Assembly: GCF_964204645.1 (NCBI RefSeq) | Contig: NC_134025.1 | Coordinates: 8,377,001-8,441,000 of the forward strand | Source: Tubulanus polymorphus | Taxonomy: Eukaryota; Nemertea; Palaeonemertea; Tubulaniformes; Tubulanidae | Length of the DNA stretch: 64,000 nt | Direction of reading: 5' to 3' | Part shown: positions 36,801 to 51,800 of the stretch, piece after piece | Position numbering within the stretch: position 1 is the first letter of the stretch | Layout of the letters: each line of letters opens with the position of its first letter | The notes under the pieces: generated by a model | What the model saw: the letters and a program-made list of their open reading frames with translations, nothing else | What the model was told of the DNA's origin: nothing | Database searches by the model: none | Translations under genes and position numbers: made by a program

Positions 36801-39800
36801 AAACCAGATTCTGATGGTGGAGCAAAAATTATTGGCTATATCGTTGAACGACGTCAAGCTCGTACCGGACGCTGGGTTAAAATAACAAAGGAACCATTAC
36901 CCGAGCTTAGTCTAACAATGACTGATGTGGTGGAAAACCAGGAATATGAATTCAAGGTTTCAGCTCAAAACAGCGAAGGTGTGGGGCCTTCGTCGAATAC
37001 TTTGGGCCCAATAAAGGCAAAGGATGCTTTTGATGTTCCAGGTCAGCCCGGAAAACCAGTTGTAGAAAAAATTACTGCGACATCAGCAACTCTGAAGTGG
37101 AAACCGCCAACGGATGATGGGGGAAGTCCAATCATAAATTATGTTGTCGAAATGAAACTGCCAACAGATAAGAAATGGACTGTTATCAATGTAGATATGA
37201 ATGTACCCCTGCCAGAATATGAGGTTACCGGATTTAAGTTAGAGACTGATTACATCTTCCGTGTAACAGCAGAAAATAAAGCTGGTAAAGGAAAGCCCTC
37301 TGAACCATCTGATGTTGCTAGATATGGTGAGTATTAATTACCCTTATCCTGAATAAATTGTATTGTGAGTAAGACTGGTGAACTGAATACCTATACCGTT
37401 TCTTTCTAACAGAAGCACCGCTAGAGCTGATACGTCCACTGACAGATCAAGAGATCAAAAACATTCCAGGCACTGTTTCATTCGAGTGCGAAATTTCAAA
37501 ATCAAATTTAGATGTTAAATGGTTCATTGGTGATAAAGCAATAAAATCTAGTAAGAAGTACAAGATGGAATCGAGTGGAAAGATCTATCGTTTGATTATT
37601 AATGAAGTCAATGAAGAAGATGTTTCAGATTATTCCGTGAAAGTTCAAAATATTGAATCATCTGCAGCCCTGAGCATTAAAAGTAAGTTTTATTTTCATC
37701 AAAATCCTGTGTGTCTATGACGTGTCACATTTTCTCTTTTCACTCCCCCTCTGATCAACAGGAGGTAATTTTCGTAGAATGCACTGATACTTTTTAATGA
37801 CATTGATATTTCAATTCCAGTTGCACCAAAATTCTTGATGGATAAATCTTTCAAGAATAAGATCATTATGAAAGCCAACACATCAACTGTCATCGAAATA
37901 CCATTCATAGCGTGTCCAATGCCTAAGATAGTATGGTCATTCAATGATGGTAAACTTGTTGATGAGAGAATGAAGGTAGAAACCATCCGTGGCATGACTG
38001 CTCTAACTCTAAGCCGAGTAATTCGTAGTGACACAGGAGAATTCACTTGTAAAGTACAGAATGAACTTGGTAGTATAGATGTAACCATACAGGTCACAGT
38101 AATTGGTAAGCTATCTTTTTGATACCTACCTGGTTTTCAATTGTTGTACAAGTATTTTATGTTCAATAATACTTCATGTCTCAAATCAAATTCTTTGCAG
38201 ACAAACCTTCTCCTGTGCGTAATCTGGCCATTGAAGAGGTAACTCCTGAATCCATTGAGATGAAATGGGAAGCTCCTAAGGATGATGGTGGCTCACCAAT
38301 CACAGGATATGTCATCGAACAGCGAGAGTCCAACAGATCTTCGTATACAAGGGATGGAACTTGCAAAGAATGTAAATACAAATCAACTAAAGTAGCTAAG
38401 GGTAAACAATATGTGTACCAAGTATCAGCTCAAAATGATGTTGGTTTATCGGAGCCAGTTGAGTTGAAAGGTGGAGTTGTGGCCCAACATTCTTGCAGTA
38501 AGTTATCATTATACGTACTCATGAGTGGATAAAAAAAGTTGTCAAAACGTTCATGTCTTGAAATATATTTAATTTTGCAGATGTTCCAGGACGTCCAGAG
38601 GCACCTGAAGTTTCAGATATATTCAAAACATCTTGTGTTGTGACATGGAAGGCACCTGAAGATAATGGAGGTGCACCTATTACTGGCTATCACCTTGAAA
38701 GACGTTTGACGAGCAGCAATCGTTGGATCAAAATGAATAAGGAACCACTGAAAGAGCTTACTTTGAATGTAACTGACCTGATGGAAAGCAATGAATATGA
38801 ATTCCGTGTCAGTGCCGAGAACAAGGCTGGTGTCGGTGAGCCAAGCGCACCATCTAAGCCATTCACAGCCAAGGATCCGTGGGATAAACCAGGACCACCA
38901 GGAAAACCAAAATACAGTGATATCAAAGACACTTCAATCAAACTAACTTGGACTCCACCTGAGAATGATGGCGGTGCTCCAATTATCAATTATGTTATTG
39001 AATACAAATTGAAGGATGGAAAAAAATGGACTCAAGCCAATATTGATGAGAATGTTACAGAGACCACTTATACAGTCAAGAAACTCAAGACAGATTCTGA
39101 GTATGTGTTCCGTATAAGTGCTGAAAATAAAGTTGGACGTGGACCTCCAGCTGAAAATTCTGAACCAGTGAACATAAAAGCACCATTAGGTAAATTAGTT
39201 TTATCGTAGTGTGTGTGATATAATGAATTTTGTTCCGTTGATGTGTATATATCAATACCAGTATATCAATATGACTTGATTTGTTTTCCAGTTGGTACTG
39301 CACCGAAGATTGTATCAGACATGAAAGATAAGACTGTCACTGCACCAGAAGAGGCAGTACTTGAATGTGAGATTGCAGCTGGTGAACCTGCTCCTGAGAT
39401 CACTTGGTTTAAAGATGGCAAATCTATTTCTGATTCTAAGAGACACAAAATGAAATATGACAACAAAATCGCAACATTAAAGATTTCAAACTCAGAACCT
39501 AATAAAGACACAGGAATGTATAAATGCGAAGCGTCAAATGCTCTTGGTAGTGTCAGCACATCAGCTACGCTTACTGTTTATGGTATGTAGTTTTTTTAGC
39601 ACTTTTAAACCATTCAATCGGAATATTTTCTATCAATAATAATTTGAAAATTGGTAATTTCTGTAGCTTTATTTATTAACATGTATCTTTTGATAGTTAA
39701 ACCAACTATTGAATATGACAAGAAATACGAAGGAGAAAAGGTACTGAATGGAAGCAGTACATTCTCAGTGACAGTCAAAGTGTCCGGACTCCCTGAACCA

Positions 39801-42800
39801 ACAATTGTTTGGGCATTTAATGATAAACCACTGTCCACATCTGGTGATACCAAAATTAACACAAAGAAAGACATATCAATCCTGACTGTGAAAAATATTA
39901 ATAAGAAGAGCACTGGCAAATATGTTGTATCAGCGGAAAACAAAGTTGGAAAAGCCACAGCAGAATTCCCTCTGACTGTTAAAGGTAAAGTTGCTCTTTG
40001 CTTTGGGAACGGAAATTGTACATTTTCAAATTCATGTATAAAGATACTTTTACATCTGAACATTCAATTAATTATTCTAATTTTCCATTAGATGTTCCAT
40101 CTGCACCCCATGACTTGGTAGTGAGCAATGTTCAAAAGGAGTCTGTAACATTGACTTGGTTAAAACCTGAAGATGATGGTGGTTCACCTATAACTGGATA
40201 TATTATTGAGAAGCGTGATGCCAAAAAGTCAACCTGGTCAAATGCTGGTAAAACCAATGCTGGAAATCTGACACTTGATGTAACTAAACTTATTGAAGGC
40301 AATGAGTACTATTTCCGTGTGATCGCTGAAAATGACGTAGGACAAAGCCAACCATGTGAGACGGATAAATCAGTCAGAGTAAAGAGTCCATTTGATCTTC
40401 CGGGACCTCCTAAAAATCTACGAGCTACTGATGCTTCAAAGAAATCTATCTCCATAACATGGGAAAAACCAGATTCTGATGGTGGAGCAAAAATTATTGG
40501 CTACATCGTTGAACGACGTCAAGCTCGTACCGGACGCTGGGTTAAAATGACAAAGGAACCATTACCCGAGCTTAGTCTAACAATGACTGATGTGGTGGAA
40601 AACCAGGAATATGAATTCAAGGTTTCAGCTCAAAACAGCGAAGGTGTGGGGCCTGCGTCGAATACTTTGGGCCCAATAAAGGCAAAAGACGCTTTTGATG
40701 TTCCAGGTCAGCCCGGAAAACCAGTTGTAGAAAAAATTACTGCGACATCAGCAACTCTGAAGTGGAAACCGCCAACGGATGATGGAGGAAGCCCAATTAT
40801 TAATTACGTTGTCGAAACGAAACTGCCAATGGACAGAAAATGGACTGTTATCAATGTAGATATGAATGTACCCCTGCCAGAATATGAGGTTACCGGATTA
40901 AAGGTAGAGACGGACTACATATTCCGTGTAACAGCAGAAAACAAAGCTGGAAAAGGAAAGCCCTCTGAACCATCTGATGTTGCTAGATATGGTAAGTATC
41001 AATTATCTTCATTCTGAATGAATTGTACTGTGAATAACTCTGATGAACTGAATACCTGTATTGTTTCTTTCTAACAGAAGCACCGCTAGAGCTGATACGT
41101 CCACTGACTGATCAGGAGATCAAAAAGATTCCAGGCACTGTTACATTTGAGTGTGAAATTTCAAAATTAGATTTAGATGTCAAATGGTTCATCGGTGATA
41201 AAACAATAAAATCTAGTAAGAAGTACAAGATAGAATCTAGAGGAAAGATCTATCGTTTAACCATTAATGATGTCAATGAAGAAGATGTCTCAGATTATTC
41301 GATAAAAATTCAAAATATTGAATCATCTGCAGCCCTGATCGTTAAAAGTAAGTTCATTTTACATTAAAATTCTGTGTGTCTCGGATGTTTCACATTCACT
41401 CTTTTCATTGCCCTCTGATCAACAGAAGAAAGTAATTTTTCGTAGAAAGCTCTTTTGTCATGATATTGATTTCAATTCCAGTTGCACCAAAATTCTTGAT
41501 GGATAGATCTTTCAAGAATAAGATCATTATGAAAGCCAACACATCAACTGTCATCGAAATACCATTTATAGCGTGTCCAATGCCGAAGATAACATGGGCA
41601 TTCAATAATGGTAAACTCGTTGATGAGAGAATGAAGGTAGAAACCATCCGTGGCATGACTGCTCTGACTCTAAGCCGAGTAATTCGTAGTGACACAGGAG
41701 AATACACTTGTAAAGTACAGAATGAACTTGGTAGTATAGATGTAACCATACAGGTCACAGTAATTGGTAAGCTATCTTTTTGATCCCTACCTGGTTTTCA
41801 ATTGTACAAGTATTTTATGTTCGATAATACTACATGTTTTAAATTTACAATTCTACAGACAAACCTTCTCCTGTGCGTAATTTGGCCATTGAAGAGGTAA
41901 CTCCTGAATCCATTGAGATGAAATGGGAAGCTCCTAAGGATGATGGTGGCTCACCAATCACAGGATATGTCATTGAACAGCGAGAGTCCAACAGATCTTC
42001 GTATTCAAGGGATGGAACCTGCAAAGAATGTAAATACAAATCAACTAAAGTAGCCAAGGGTAAACAATATGTGTACCAAGTATTAGCTCAAAATGATGTT
42101 GGTTTATCGGAGCCGGTTGAGTTGAAAGGTGGAGTTGTGGCCCAACATTCTTGTAGTAAGTGATCATTAACAAGGTGAAGAGTGAATAAAATGCTTTCAA
42201 AATGTTTGTGTTTTAAAATAAAATACATTTAATTTTGCAGATGTTCCAGGACGTCCAGAGGCACCTGAAGTTTCAGATATATTCAAAACGTCTTGTGTTG
42301 TGACATGGAAGGCACCTGATGATAATGGAGGTGCACCTATTACTGGCTATCACCTTGAAAGACGTTTGACGAGCAGCAATCGTTGGATCAAAATGAATAA
42401 GGAACCACTGAAAGAGCTTACTCTGAATGTAACTGACCTGATGGAAAGCAATGAATATGAATTCCGTGTCAGTGCTGAGAACAAGGCTGGTGTCGGTGAG
42501 CCAAGTGCACCATCTAAACCATTTACGGCAAAGGATCCATGGGATAAACCAGGACCACCAGGAAAACCAAAATACAGTGATATCAAAGACACCTCAATCA
42601 AACTAACTTGGACTCCACCCGAGAGTGATGGTGGAGCTCCAATTATCAACTATATCATTGAATACAGACAGAAAGAAAGCAAGAAATGGATTGAGGCTAA
42701 CAGTGGTATTAAGATCGCAGATACTACATATGTGGTAAAGAAACTCACAACAGATTTGGAGTATGTCTTCCGTATCAAAGCTGAAAACAAAGCTGGTATA

Positions 42801-45800
42801 GGACCTCCAGCAGAGAATATAGAACCTGTCAATATCAAAGAGCCACTTGGTTAGTTTTAACTGATCTAGAATGAAATGTGAGGATGTAGCTTTGTCTAAC
42901 TAATTATTGTTGTCTCTCCACTTTTTAGTTGGAACCGCTCCAAAGATTGTGTCTGATATGAAAGATAGAGATATTATTGCTCCTGAAAGCATTGCTCTGG
43001 AATGTGAAATAGTTGCTGGAAAACCTATTCCAGATATATCATGGTTTAAGGATGGCAAATCTATTTCTGATTCCAAAAGACATAAAATGAAATATGACAA
43101 CAAGATTGCGACACTAACAATATTGAATACTGAACCAAGCAAAGACACAGGAATGTATAAATGCGAAGTGTCAAATCCTCTTGGTAGTGTTAGTACATCC
43201 GCTACACTTACTGTTCATGGTAAATAACTTGACCTGCATTATATGCGCCAAGTTTTTAAAAACGTCTTTCGCATGTTTTGTTTTCCTTTGAATTTCATTT
43301 TAATATAATATCTATTTATCTTCAGCAAAACCGAATATTGAATATGATGAAAAACATAAAAGCCTTAAAGCTTTGAAAGGTGGAACTACATTGAGTATAA
43401 TGATAAAAGCAAGTGGTGTACCAGAACCAACAATTTCATGGACATTTAATGACCAATCTTTGACCACATCAGGTGATGTAAAGATTGACACAAAGAACGG
43501 AATGTCAACCTTAACAGTGAAAAATATCAACAAGAAAATGGCTGGCAAATATGTTGTGTTGGCAGAAAACAAAGTGGGAAAAGCCACAGCTGAATTTCCA
43601 CTAACTGTCAGAGGTAGTTTTGTTGTTTGAGCTATTTTGCTTAGTATCTGTAATTAATACTTTTAGCTACCTGTGGTTTGAAAATTGAATGATGTTTGTG
43701 TACAAATGATTTTAGATAAACCATCTCCTCCTCGTGATATTGAAGTGAAGGATATACAAAAGGAATCAGTCAAGTTGTCATGGAAAGTTCCAACGGATGA
43801 CGGAGGTTCTCCAATCACTGGTTACGTTGTTGAGAAACGAGATACAAAGAAATCTACTTGGTCTAGTGCTGGAAAGACAAATCCTGATACTCTCACCATT
43901 GATGTAAAGAAATTAATTGAAGGCAACGAATACTACTTCCGTGTATATGCTGAAAATGACATAGGTCCAAGTAAACCTGTAGAGACAGAAAAACCAATCA
44001 AAGCCAAAAGTCCATTTGGTAAGATAATTATTATTTCTATAAAAAGATGAAATTTGAAAAAAGAAGTTTGTGTCACAATCCTTGTATTAATCGCGTCACT
44101 TATGTTTGATTACAGATTTACCTGGGCCACCTAAAAATCTACGAGCCACCGATGCATCTAAGACAAATATCTCACTGGCGTGGGAAAAACCGGATAAAGA
44201 TGGCGGTACAAAAGTCATTGGTTACATCATAGAAAGAAGACAAGCTTTCAGTTCACGATGGGTTGCATTAAACCGAGAACCATTACCTGAACTATCTGTT
44301 GATGTTAGTGATATTACTGAAAATCAGGAATATGAGTTCCGTGTTTCAGCTCAAAATAGTGAAGGTGTTGGTCCACCATCCAATACTCTTGGCCCTATAA
44401 AAGCTAAGGATCCGTATGATGTCCCAGGAAAACCAGGCAAGCCTGAAGTACAAAAGATGACATCTGAAATGTTTTCTCTTAAATGGCAGCCACCAATGGA
44501 TGATGGTGGGAGCCCAATAATCAACTACATTATAGAAATTAAAAAATCCTCAGAATACAAGTGGACTACTGTAAACGCTGATTTCACAGTTCCTATACCC
44601 GAATATGAGATACATGGCTTGAAAATTGAAACAGACTATGTTTTCCGTGTGACTGCAGAAAACAAGGCTGGGAAGGGTCAGCCTTCAGAGCCATCAGATA
44701 TAGCTCGATACGGTTAGTAGTTTGACAAAATTTGCATTAACTGTAATTTATTTGAATAATTAAGCTAATTTCAATGAAGTTGTTATTAGAGGACACAGAA
44801 TTATTTTTAATACCTTTTTTTAGAAACACCCATTGAAATTGTGAAACCATTAGAAGACCAGGAAATTAAGAAGATTCCTGCGACAGCGAGATTTGAATGT
44901 GAAATTTCAAAAACAGGACTGGCAGTTCAGTGGTACAAAAATGACAAAATTCTCAAACCAAGTAAAAAGTATAAGATGGACAATAAAGGCAGCACATACT
45001 CTATTGTCATTAATGATATCACAGATGAAGATGATGACGAATATTCAATCAAATTCAAAGACTTAAAATCGAGTGCAAAACTCAATGTTTATGGTATGTG
45101 CTTCTGATGTGACCTTTCTGACTTTGTTTCAAATAGTCTTCTTATGCATAAATGCTTGGGATGTCGAACATTACTTTTTCAGTTTCACCACAATTCATGA
45201 TGGACAAAGAATTCAAGGACAGAATAATCATGAAAACAAATACATCAACTGTCATCGAAATTCCATTTATGGCTAGCCCCATGCCTGATGTAACATGGTC
45301 ATTCAATGATGGTAAACTTGTTGATAAGCGAATGAAAGTGGAAACCATCCGTGGCATGACTGCTCTGACTCTAAACCGAGTTCTCCGCAGTGACACTGGA
45401 GAATACACTTGTAAAGTGAAGAATAAGTGTGGTAGCACCAGTGTCACAATCCATGTTAAGGTTATTGGTAAGTATCATGTGAATCTTAACCATCCAGATT
45501 TAAATAGATATTGATTTCTTAGATTGTAAATGAGAATGAAGTATTGAGATTGTTAATGTTGTTGGAATATTTATAGACAAACCATCGCCAATAAGAAACT
45601 TGACCCTCGGTGATGTTACCCCGGAATCTGCTGAGCTTAAGTGGGACTTGCCTAAAGATGATGGTGATTCGGAAGTAACAGCATATATCATTGAAAAGCG
45701 AGATATAAAACGAGGAACATATGTGAAAGATGGCACTACTAAGATCTGTGAATATAAAGCTGTCAAATTGTTCAAGGGTACACAGTACATGTTCCAAGTT

Positions 45801-48800
45801 ACGGCTGAAAATGAAGTAGGATTATCCGATCCTGTTGAATTATCTGGACCAGTAACAGCCAAGCATAGTTTTGGTTAGTTGATAGATATCCACAAATTTG
45901 TTAAAACATAGAAGTGTATTTCATGTACCGCTGTAACTTATCAAAATCTGGTTTATTTGTTATCTTTTGTTAATGAGAATACATTTTATTTGAAGCACCC
46001 CCAGGAAAACCAGATGCACCTCAAGTGACAGACATACTGAAAAAATCATGCCTTGTTACCTGGAAAGCACCGGAAGATAATGGAGGTTCCTCTATAACTG
46101 GTTACAACTTAGAGAGACGTCTTACTAGCAGCAATAGGTGGATCAAACTCAACAAGCAGTCATTAACTGATCTTTCTCTTAGCATAACAGATTTGAGTGA
46201 GGATAGTGAATATGAATTCCGTGTCAGTGCTGAAAACAAGGCTGGGGTCGGTGAGCCAAGTGCCCCGTCTAAGCCATTTACGGCTAAGGACCCCTGGGAT
46301 AAACCAGGACCCCCGGGAAAACCAAAATACAGTGATATCAAAGATTCCTCAATAAGACTAACTTGGACCCAACCAGAGAACGATGGTGGTGCTCCTATCA
46401 TAAATTACATAATTGAATATCGATTAAAGGATGCAAGGAAGTGGACCCAAGCTAATGTTGGTGAAAAAGTTACAGATACCACTTATACTGTTAAGAAACT
46501 GGTAACGAAATCTGAGTATGTTTTCCGTGTAAGTGCTGAAAACAAAGCTGGTGTCGGGCCAGCAGCAGAAAATACCGAGCCAGTCAATATCGAGGCACCT
46601 CTTGGTAAGTTAACTTAACTAAAAATAGAAAATGGTCCATATTTTGACCGGTAAAATTAATTTCATTTTCAAAAATTTAAGTTGGTACAGCACCTAAAGT
46701 CAAGTCTGATATGAAGGATAAAACAGTTATTGCTCCAGAGGAAGGTGTACTTGAGTGTGGAATAGCTGCTGGTGAACCAACACCTGAGATAACATGGTAC
46801 AAAGATGGCAAGACACTCAGTGAAACAAAAAGACACAAAATGAAATATGATGGTAGAAATGCTACTCTGACGATATTCAACACTGAACCTAGTAAAGACA
46901 CAGGAATGTACAAATGTGAAGCATCAAATGCTCTTGGTAGTGTTAGCACATCTGCTACGCTCACTGTTGATGGTAAGTACATGTATTCTGTTTAATCAAT
47001 TCTATGAATTATATTTCTAATTTTTGTATTCTATTTCATAGTCAAGCCCACCATTGATTATGACAAAAAATTTGATGGAGAAAAGAACTTGAAAGGTGGA
47101 AATACATTTACCGTCATGGTGAAAGTAGATGGAGTGCCTGAGCCAAGGATTGCATGGACATTTGAGGGTGAAACATTGACTACATCGGGTGATATAAAGA
47201 TTGACACAAAACAAGATATTTCAACATTGATAGTGAAAAATGTTACAAGGAAAAATGCTGGAAGATATGTGGTTACAGCTGAGAACAAAGTTGGCAAAGC
47301 TGTTGCAGAATTCCCACTAAGTGTTAAAGGTACTTTATTTCATATTAACAATGACATGAGCAGGATAATGAATTTTTTAATTTGCAATGATATTGAATCT
47401 TAACAAAAATTAATTCCTATCAAAATGAACGCTTTTCTTTAGATGTACCTAAGTCTCCTGAGAATGTTCATGTCAAAACAATAGAAAAGGATTCTGTAAC
47501 ATTGACTTGGGAAAAACCAGTTGATGATGGTGGATCCCCTATTACTGGGTACTCTATTGAAAAACGTGATGCAAAGAAATCGACCTGGTCTAATGCTGGC
47601 AAAACTAAACCTGGTACACTGGCCTTAGTAGTCCCTAAACTTATAGAAGGTAATGCGTATTACTTCCGGGTCATTGCTGAAAATGAAGTTGGGGAAAGTC
47701 AGCCATCAGAAACTGACAAAGCTGTTACCATCAAAAGTAAATATGGTAAGATATTTATTTGGGCATTTTCTATATATTTCTTCATTGTTTTTCTTTCAGT
47801 CAAATTGTACTATCATCCGATATGCATTTTCCTGTAGTATATTTCACCTAACACTGTACTTTTTTAGATGTACCTGGGCCACCAAAGAAGTTGAGAGCTA
47901 CTGATACATCTAAATCATCAATTACATTAGCTTGGGAGAAACCTGACAGCGATGGTGGAGCTAAAATTATAGGATATATTGTTGAGCGGCGGCAAGCATA
48001 CAGCACTAGATGGGTGAAACTTAACAAAGAGCCAATCAGTGACATGTCAGTAACAGTTTCAGATGTTGTTGAAAATCAAGAATATGAATTCAGAGTCTCT
48101 GCTCAAAATAATGAAGGTGTTGGCCAACCGTCAGATGTTTGTGGACCAATCAAAGCCAAAGATCCATATAGTGTGCCTGGTCAACCTAGCAAACCAGTTG
48201 CTTCAAATGTGACATCTTCATCAGTTACTTTGAAATGGCAGCCACCGAATGATGATGGTGGAAGTCCAATTACTAATTACATTGTTGAAATGAAGAAATC
48301 AAATGAATACAAGTGGAATGTGATAAATGCAGACATAAATATACAACTCCCTGAATTCAAAGTGGAAGATCTAAAAGAAGAAACAGAATATGTGTTTAGA
48401 GTGACTGCTCTGAATAAAGCTGGTGCGGGTAAACCATCAGAGCCCTCAGATACTGTCAAATGTGGTATGTTCAATTTCCACTCATTTCTCATTATGTAAC
48501 TTAGAGCTAGATCAAATATTTCAAAATATATGTGATATCACGATATTTGATAAGTAAAGAGATCTAACACTGTATACATATATGTGTTTTAGTTTCACCT
48601 ATTGAAATTCTGAAACCACTGACTGACCAGGAAGTGAAGAAATTACCTGCCCAAGTGACATTTGAGTGTAAACTTTCAAAGTCAAATCTTGAGGTCCAAT
48701 GGCACAAAAATGGAAAACCAATTGATTCTGGAAAGAAATACAAGCTGACTTCAGATCGAGCTGTTTATCAACTTTCTATCAAAGATGTTGTTGAAGAGGA

Positions 48801-51800
48801 TGTAGGAGAATACAGCATTACATACAAAGATATTGAATCAAAAGCAGCACTTCTTGTCAAAGGTATATTTCAATCTTTATTTATCTTCATGCATGTATTA
48901 TGTTTGTTGTATCTACTTAATTGTTTGTTGCATGTTATTCACAAAAATATACTCTTAATATCTTACAAAAATTGCATGTATATATCTACCATTTCAGTCC
49001 CTCCAAAGCTAATACTTGATAAAGCATTCAAGGATGTTATTACAATGAAGGCCAACACTTCCACGGTAATAGAAGTACCATTCATGGCTAGTCCAATGCC
49101 AAAAGTAACATGGACTTGCAAAGATGGTAAGCTTGTTGACCAGAGAATGAAAGTGGAGACAATCCGTGGAATGACAGCTTTGACTCTGAGCCGTGTGATC
49201 CGAGATGACAGTGGCCAATACGAATGCAAGATTGAAAATGACCTAGGAAAAGTTAACCTTTCAGTCAAGATTATTGTCATTGGTAAGTTTTCATGTCGAT
49301 TTGAAATTTTTTCGAAACCAGGATACCTTAAATTTAGAGAAATTGCAATCTTACATTTCTTTTAGACAAGCCAACTGCACCTCAAAATCTTGCCCTGCCT
49401 GAATTGACTCCTGAAACCGCTCATCTTACTTGGGAGATACCAAAAGATGATGGTGGTGCCCCAGTCACTGGCTATATTATTGAAAAACGGGATATGAAGC
49501 GTGGAGCATATGTGAAGGTCACCTCTGTCAAAGAGCTTGAATGTACTGTACCAAAACTCATAGAAGGCAATCAGTATATGTTCAGAGCTTATGCTGAAAA
49601 TGAAGTTGGTGTTTCAGAACCAGTTGAATTATCAGGTCCAGTAGTCGCAAAACATGCTTTTGGTAAGTATATATTTCATTGTATTGATGTTAATATTGCA
49701 TATAAATGTTCACACATGATATGTATAAATTTTAGATCCTCCTGGCCCACCGAATGCTCCTGAAGTGATAAGCATTGGTAAGGAGTCATGCGTTGTTACA
49801 TGGACACCACCAGGATTTAATGGAGGGTCACCTGTGTTTGGCTACCATCTTGAACGACATTTGACGAGCAGCAGTCGATGGGTAAAACTGAATAAAGAAC
49901 TGCTACCTGAATTAGAATTCAAAGTATCTGATCTAAAGGAAGGCAATGAATATGAATTCCGTGTCAGTGCTGAAAATAAAGCTGGAGTGGGTAAACCAAG
50001 TCCTCCTTCAAAACCTTTCATTGCTAAAGATCCATGGGAGAAACCTGGAAAACCTGGAAAGCCTGAATTTAATGATATCAAGGATAACTCGATAAGGTTG
50101 TCATGGAAACCACCTAGGGAAGATGGCGGAACTCCAATCATCAATTATGTCATTGAATATAAATTGGTTGATGGTTTCAAGTGGACCAGAGCCAATGTCG
50201 AAAATATACTGGAAACTACTTATAAGATAACGGGGCTGAAAAAGGATTCTGAATATGTTTTCCGCGTTAGTGCTGAAAACAAAGTTGGAATCGGCCCATC
50301 TGCTGAAAGTTCTGAACCAGTTAAAATGGTTGAACCTATTGGTAGGTATATTTTGTGAGTTGCTACAGCATCCAAATTTGAATTAATATACCTGCATCTT
50401 CTGAGTATCATAGTGAATATTAACTTTTCAGTTGGTTCTGCTCCACGATTATTGGATTCATTGTCTGATCTGATTGTTACTGCTCCGAAAGATGCCGTCT
50501 TTACTTGTTCTATTGACGTTGGAAAGCCAGAACCTGAAATGAAATGGTATGAATCTCATGAATTCCATTCCAATAAATTTTAAATACTAATATTGGATGA
50601 TTGATCCAGTTTGAAGATTTATTCTTTGTCAACAGGACCAAAGATAAGAAAACATTGATAGAAAGCAGAAAGCACAAAATGACACATGATGGTAAAATTG
50701 CATCCCTCACAATTGATCCAACTGACTCAAATGATACTGGAAAGTACACATTGGAAGCTTCTAATGCCATTGGAAAGATAACTACATCAGCAAACCTGAC
50801 AGTCAATGGTAATCTTCTTTATTTTAGAGTACCGGGTATTTCCTATTGTATAAGGGTAGTTTTTAATGAAATAACTGAAACTTTCATTCAATTTTCTAGT
50901 TGCTCCTAAACTCGAATTCGACCATAAATACAATGAAGTTCAGTCCCTCAAAGGTGGCTCACTGTTGAACATAAGTGTCAAAGTTACTGGAACACCTGTT
51001 CCTCAAATAGCTTGGTTCTTTAATGAGAAACTACTTGAAAGATCTGCTAAACCTGCCATAGAGACTAAAGACAAAACTACTATGATGACGATTAAAGGAA
51101 TTAGCAAAGATGATGCTGGCCAGTATAAACTAACTGCTGAGAATGTTGCTGGTTGTGATACTGCTACATTTGATATAAAAGTCAAAGGTGATTATTGTGT
51201 AAACTGAATTTTGTCAAATCTTTTACATAGATCATCAAAAAACAATTAATTTGTATGGATTATTGTATAATGATAAATTAAAATACTTTCAGACAAGCCA
51301 TCACCACCTCTGAACTTAAATGTTGAAGAGGTCCATCGAGACTTTGTAATCATCAGTTGGGAACCACCACAGGATGATGGTGGTTCACCATTGACTGGAT
51401 ACACTATTGAAAAGAGAGATACCAAGAGAAACACTTGGGCTTCAGCTGGATCTACCAGTGAAACCATGAGAACCATAAAAATAACTAAATTATCTGAAGG
51501 ATCAAGCTATTTCATCCGTGTTTTAGCTGAAAATAAAATTGGCTTGAGTGAACCAACTGAGTTACGCGAGGCTGTTACTCCCACCAGTCCATACAAGGTT
51601 CCAGGACCACCAGAAAATGTCAAAGCCGCTGAAGTTTCCAAAGCAAGTATCACACTTAACTGGAAACCGCCTAAGAAAGATGGTGGAACTCCAATTATCG
51701 GCTACATTATTGAGCGCCGCCAGGCATATAGCACTCGATGGGTGAAACTGAACAAACATCCTCTTGAAGAACTTACATGTACAGTGACTGATATTAGTGA

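Larger units (their letters stand above)
35628..39189 (+). repeat. Super-repeat unit 7, domains A-J
   Basis: Seven exons, fused C-D-E, inside the homogenised block. Confidence 0.93.
30864..42650 (+). repeat. Recently homogenised block, about 3.2 copies of 3.66 kb
   Basis: Exons and introns are nearly identical at a spacing of 3658-3669 bp (H starts 30864, 34532, 38201 and 41859). Similarity begins at H of unit 5 and breaks off inside J of unit 8 at about 42650, where the protein changes to EYRQKESKKWIEAN. Confidence 0.85.
39292..42849 (+). repeat. Super-repeat unit 8, domains A-J
   Basis: Seven exons. The homogenised block ends inside its last domain. Confidence 0.93.
42929..46604 (+). repeat. 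Super-repeat unit 9, domains A-J
   Basis: Eight exons: C is separate, D-E fused, I-J fused. Confidence 0.92.
46682..50341 (+). repeat. Super-repeat unit 10, domains A-J
   Basis: Eight exons with the same D-E and I-J fusions as unit 9. Confidence 0.92.
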
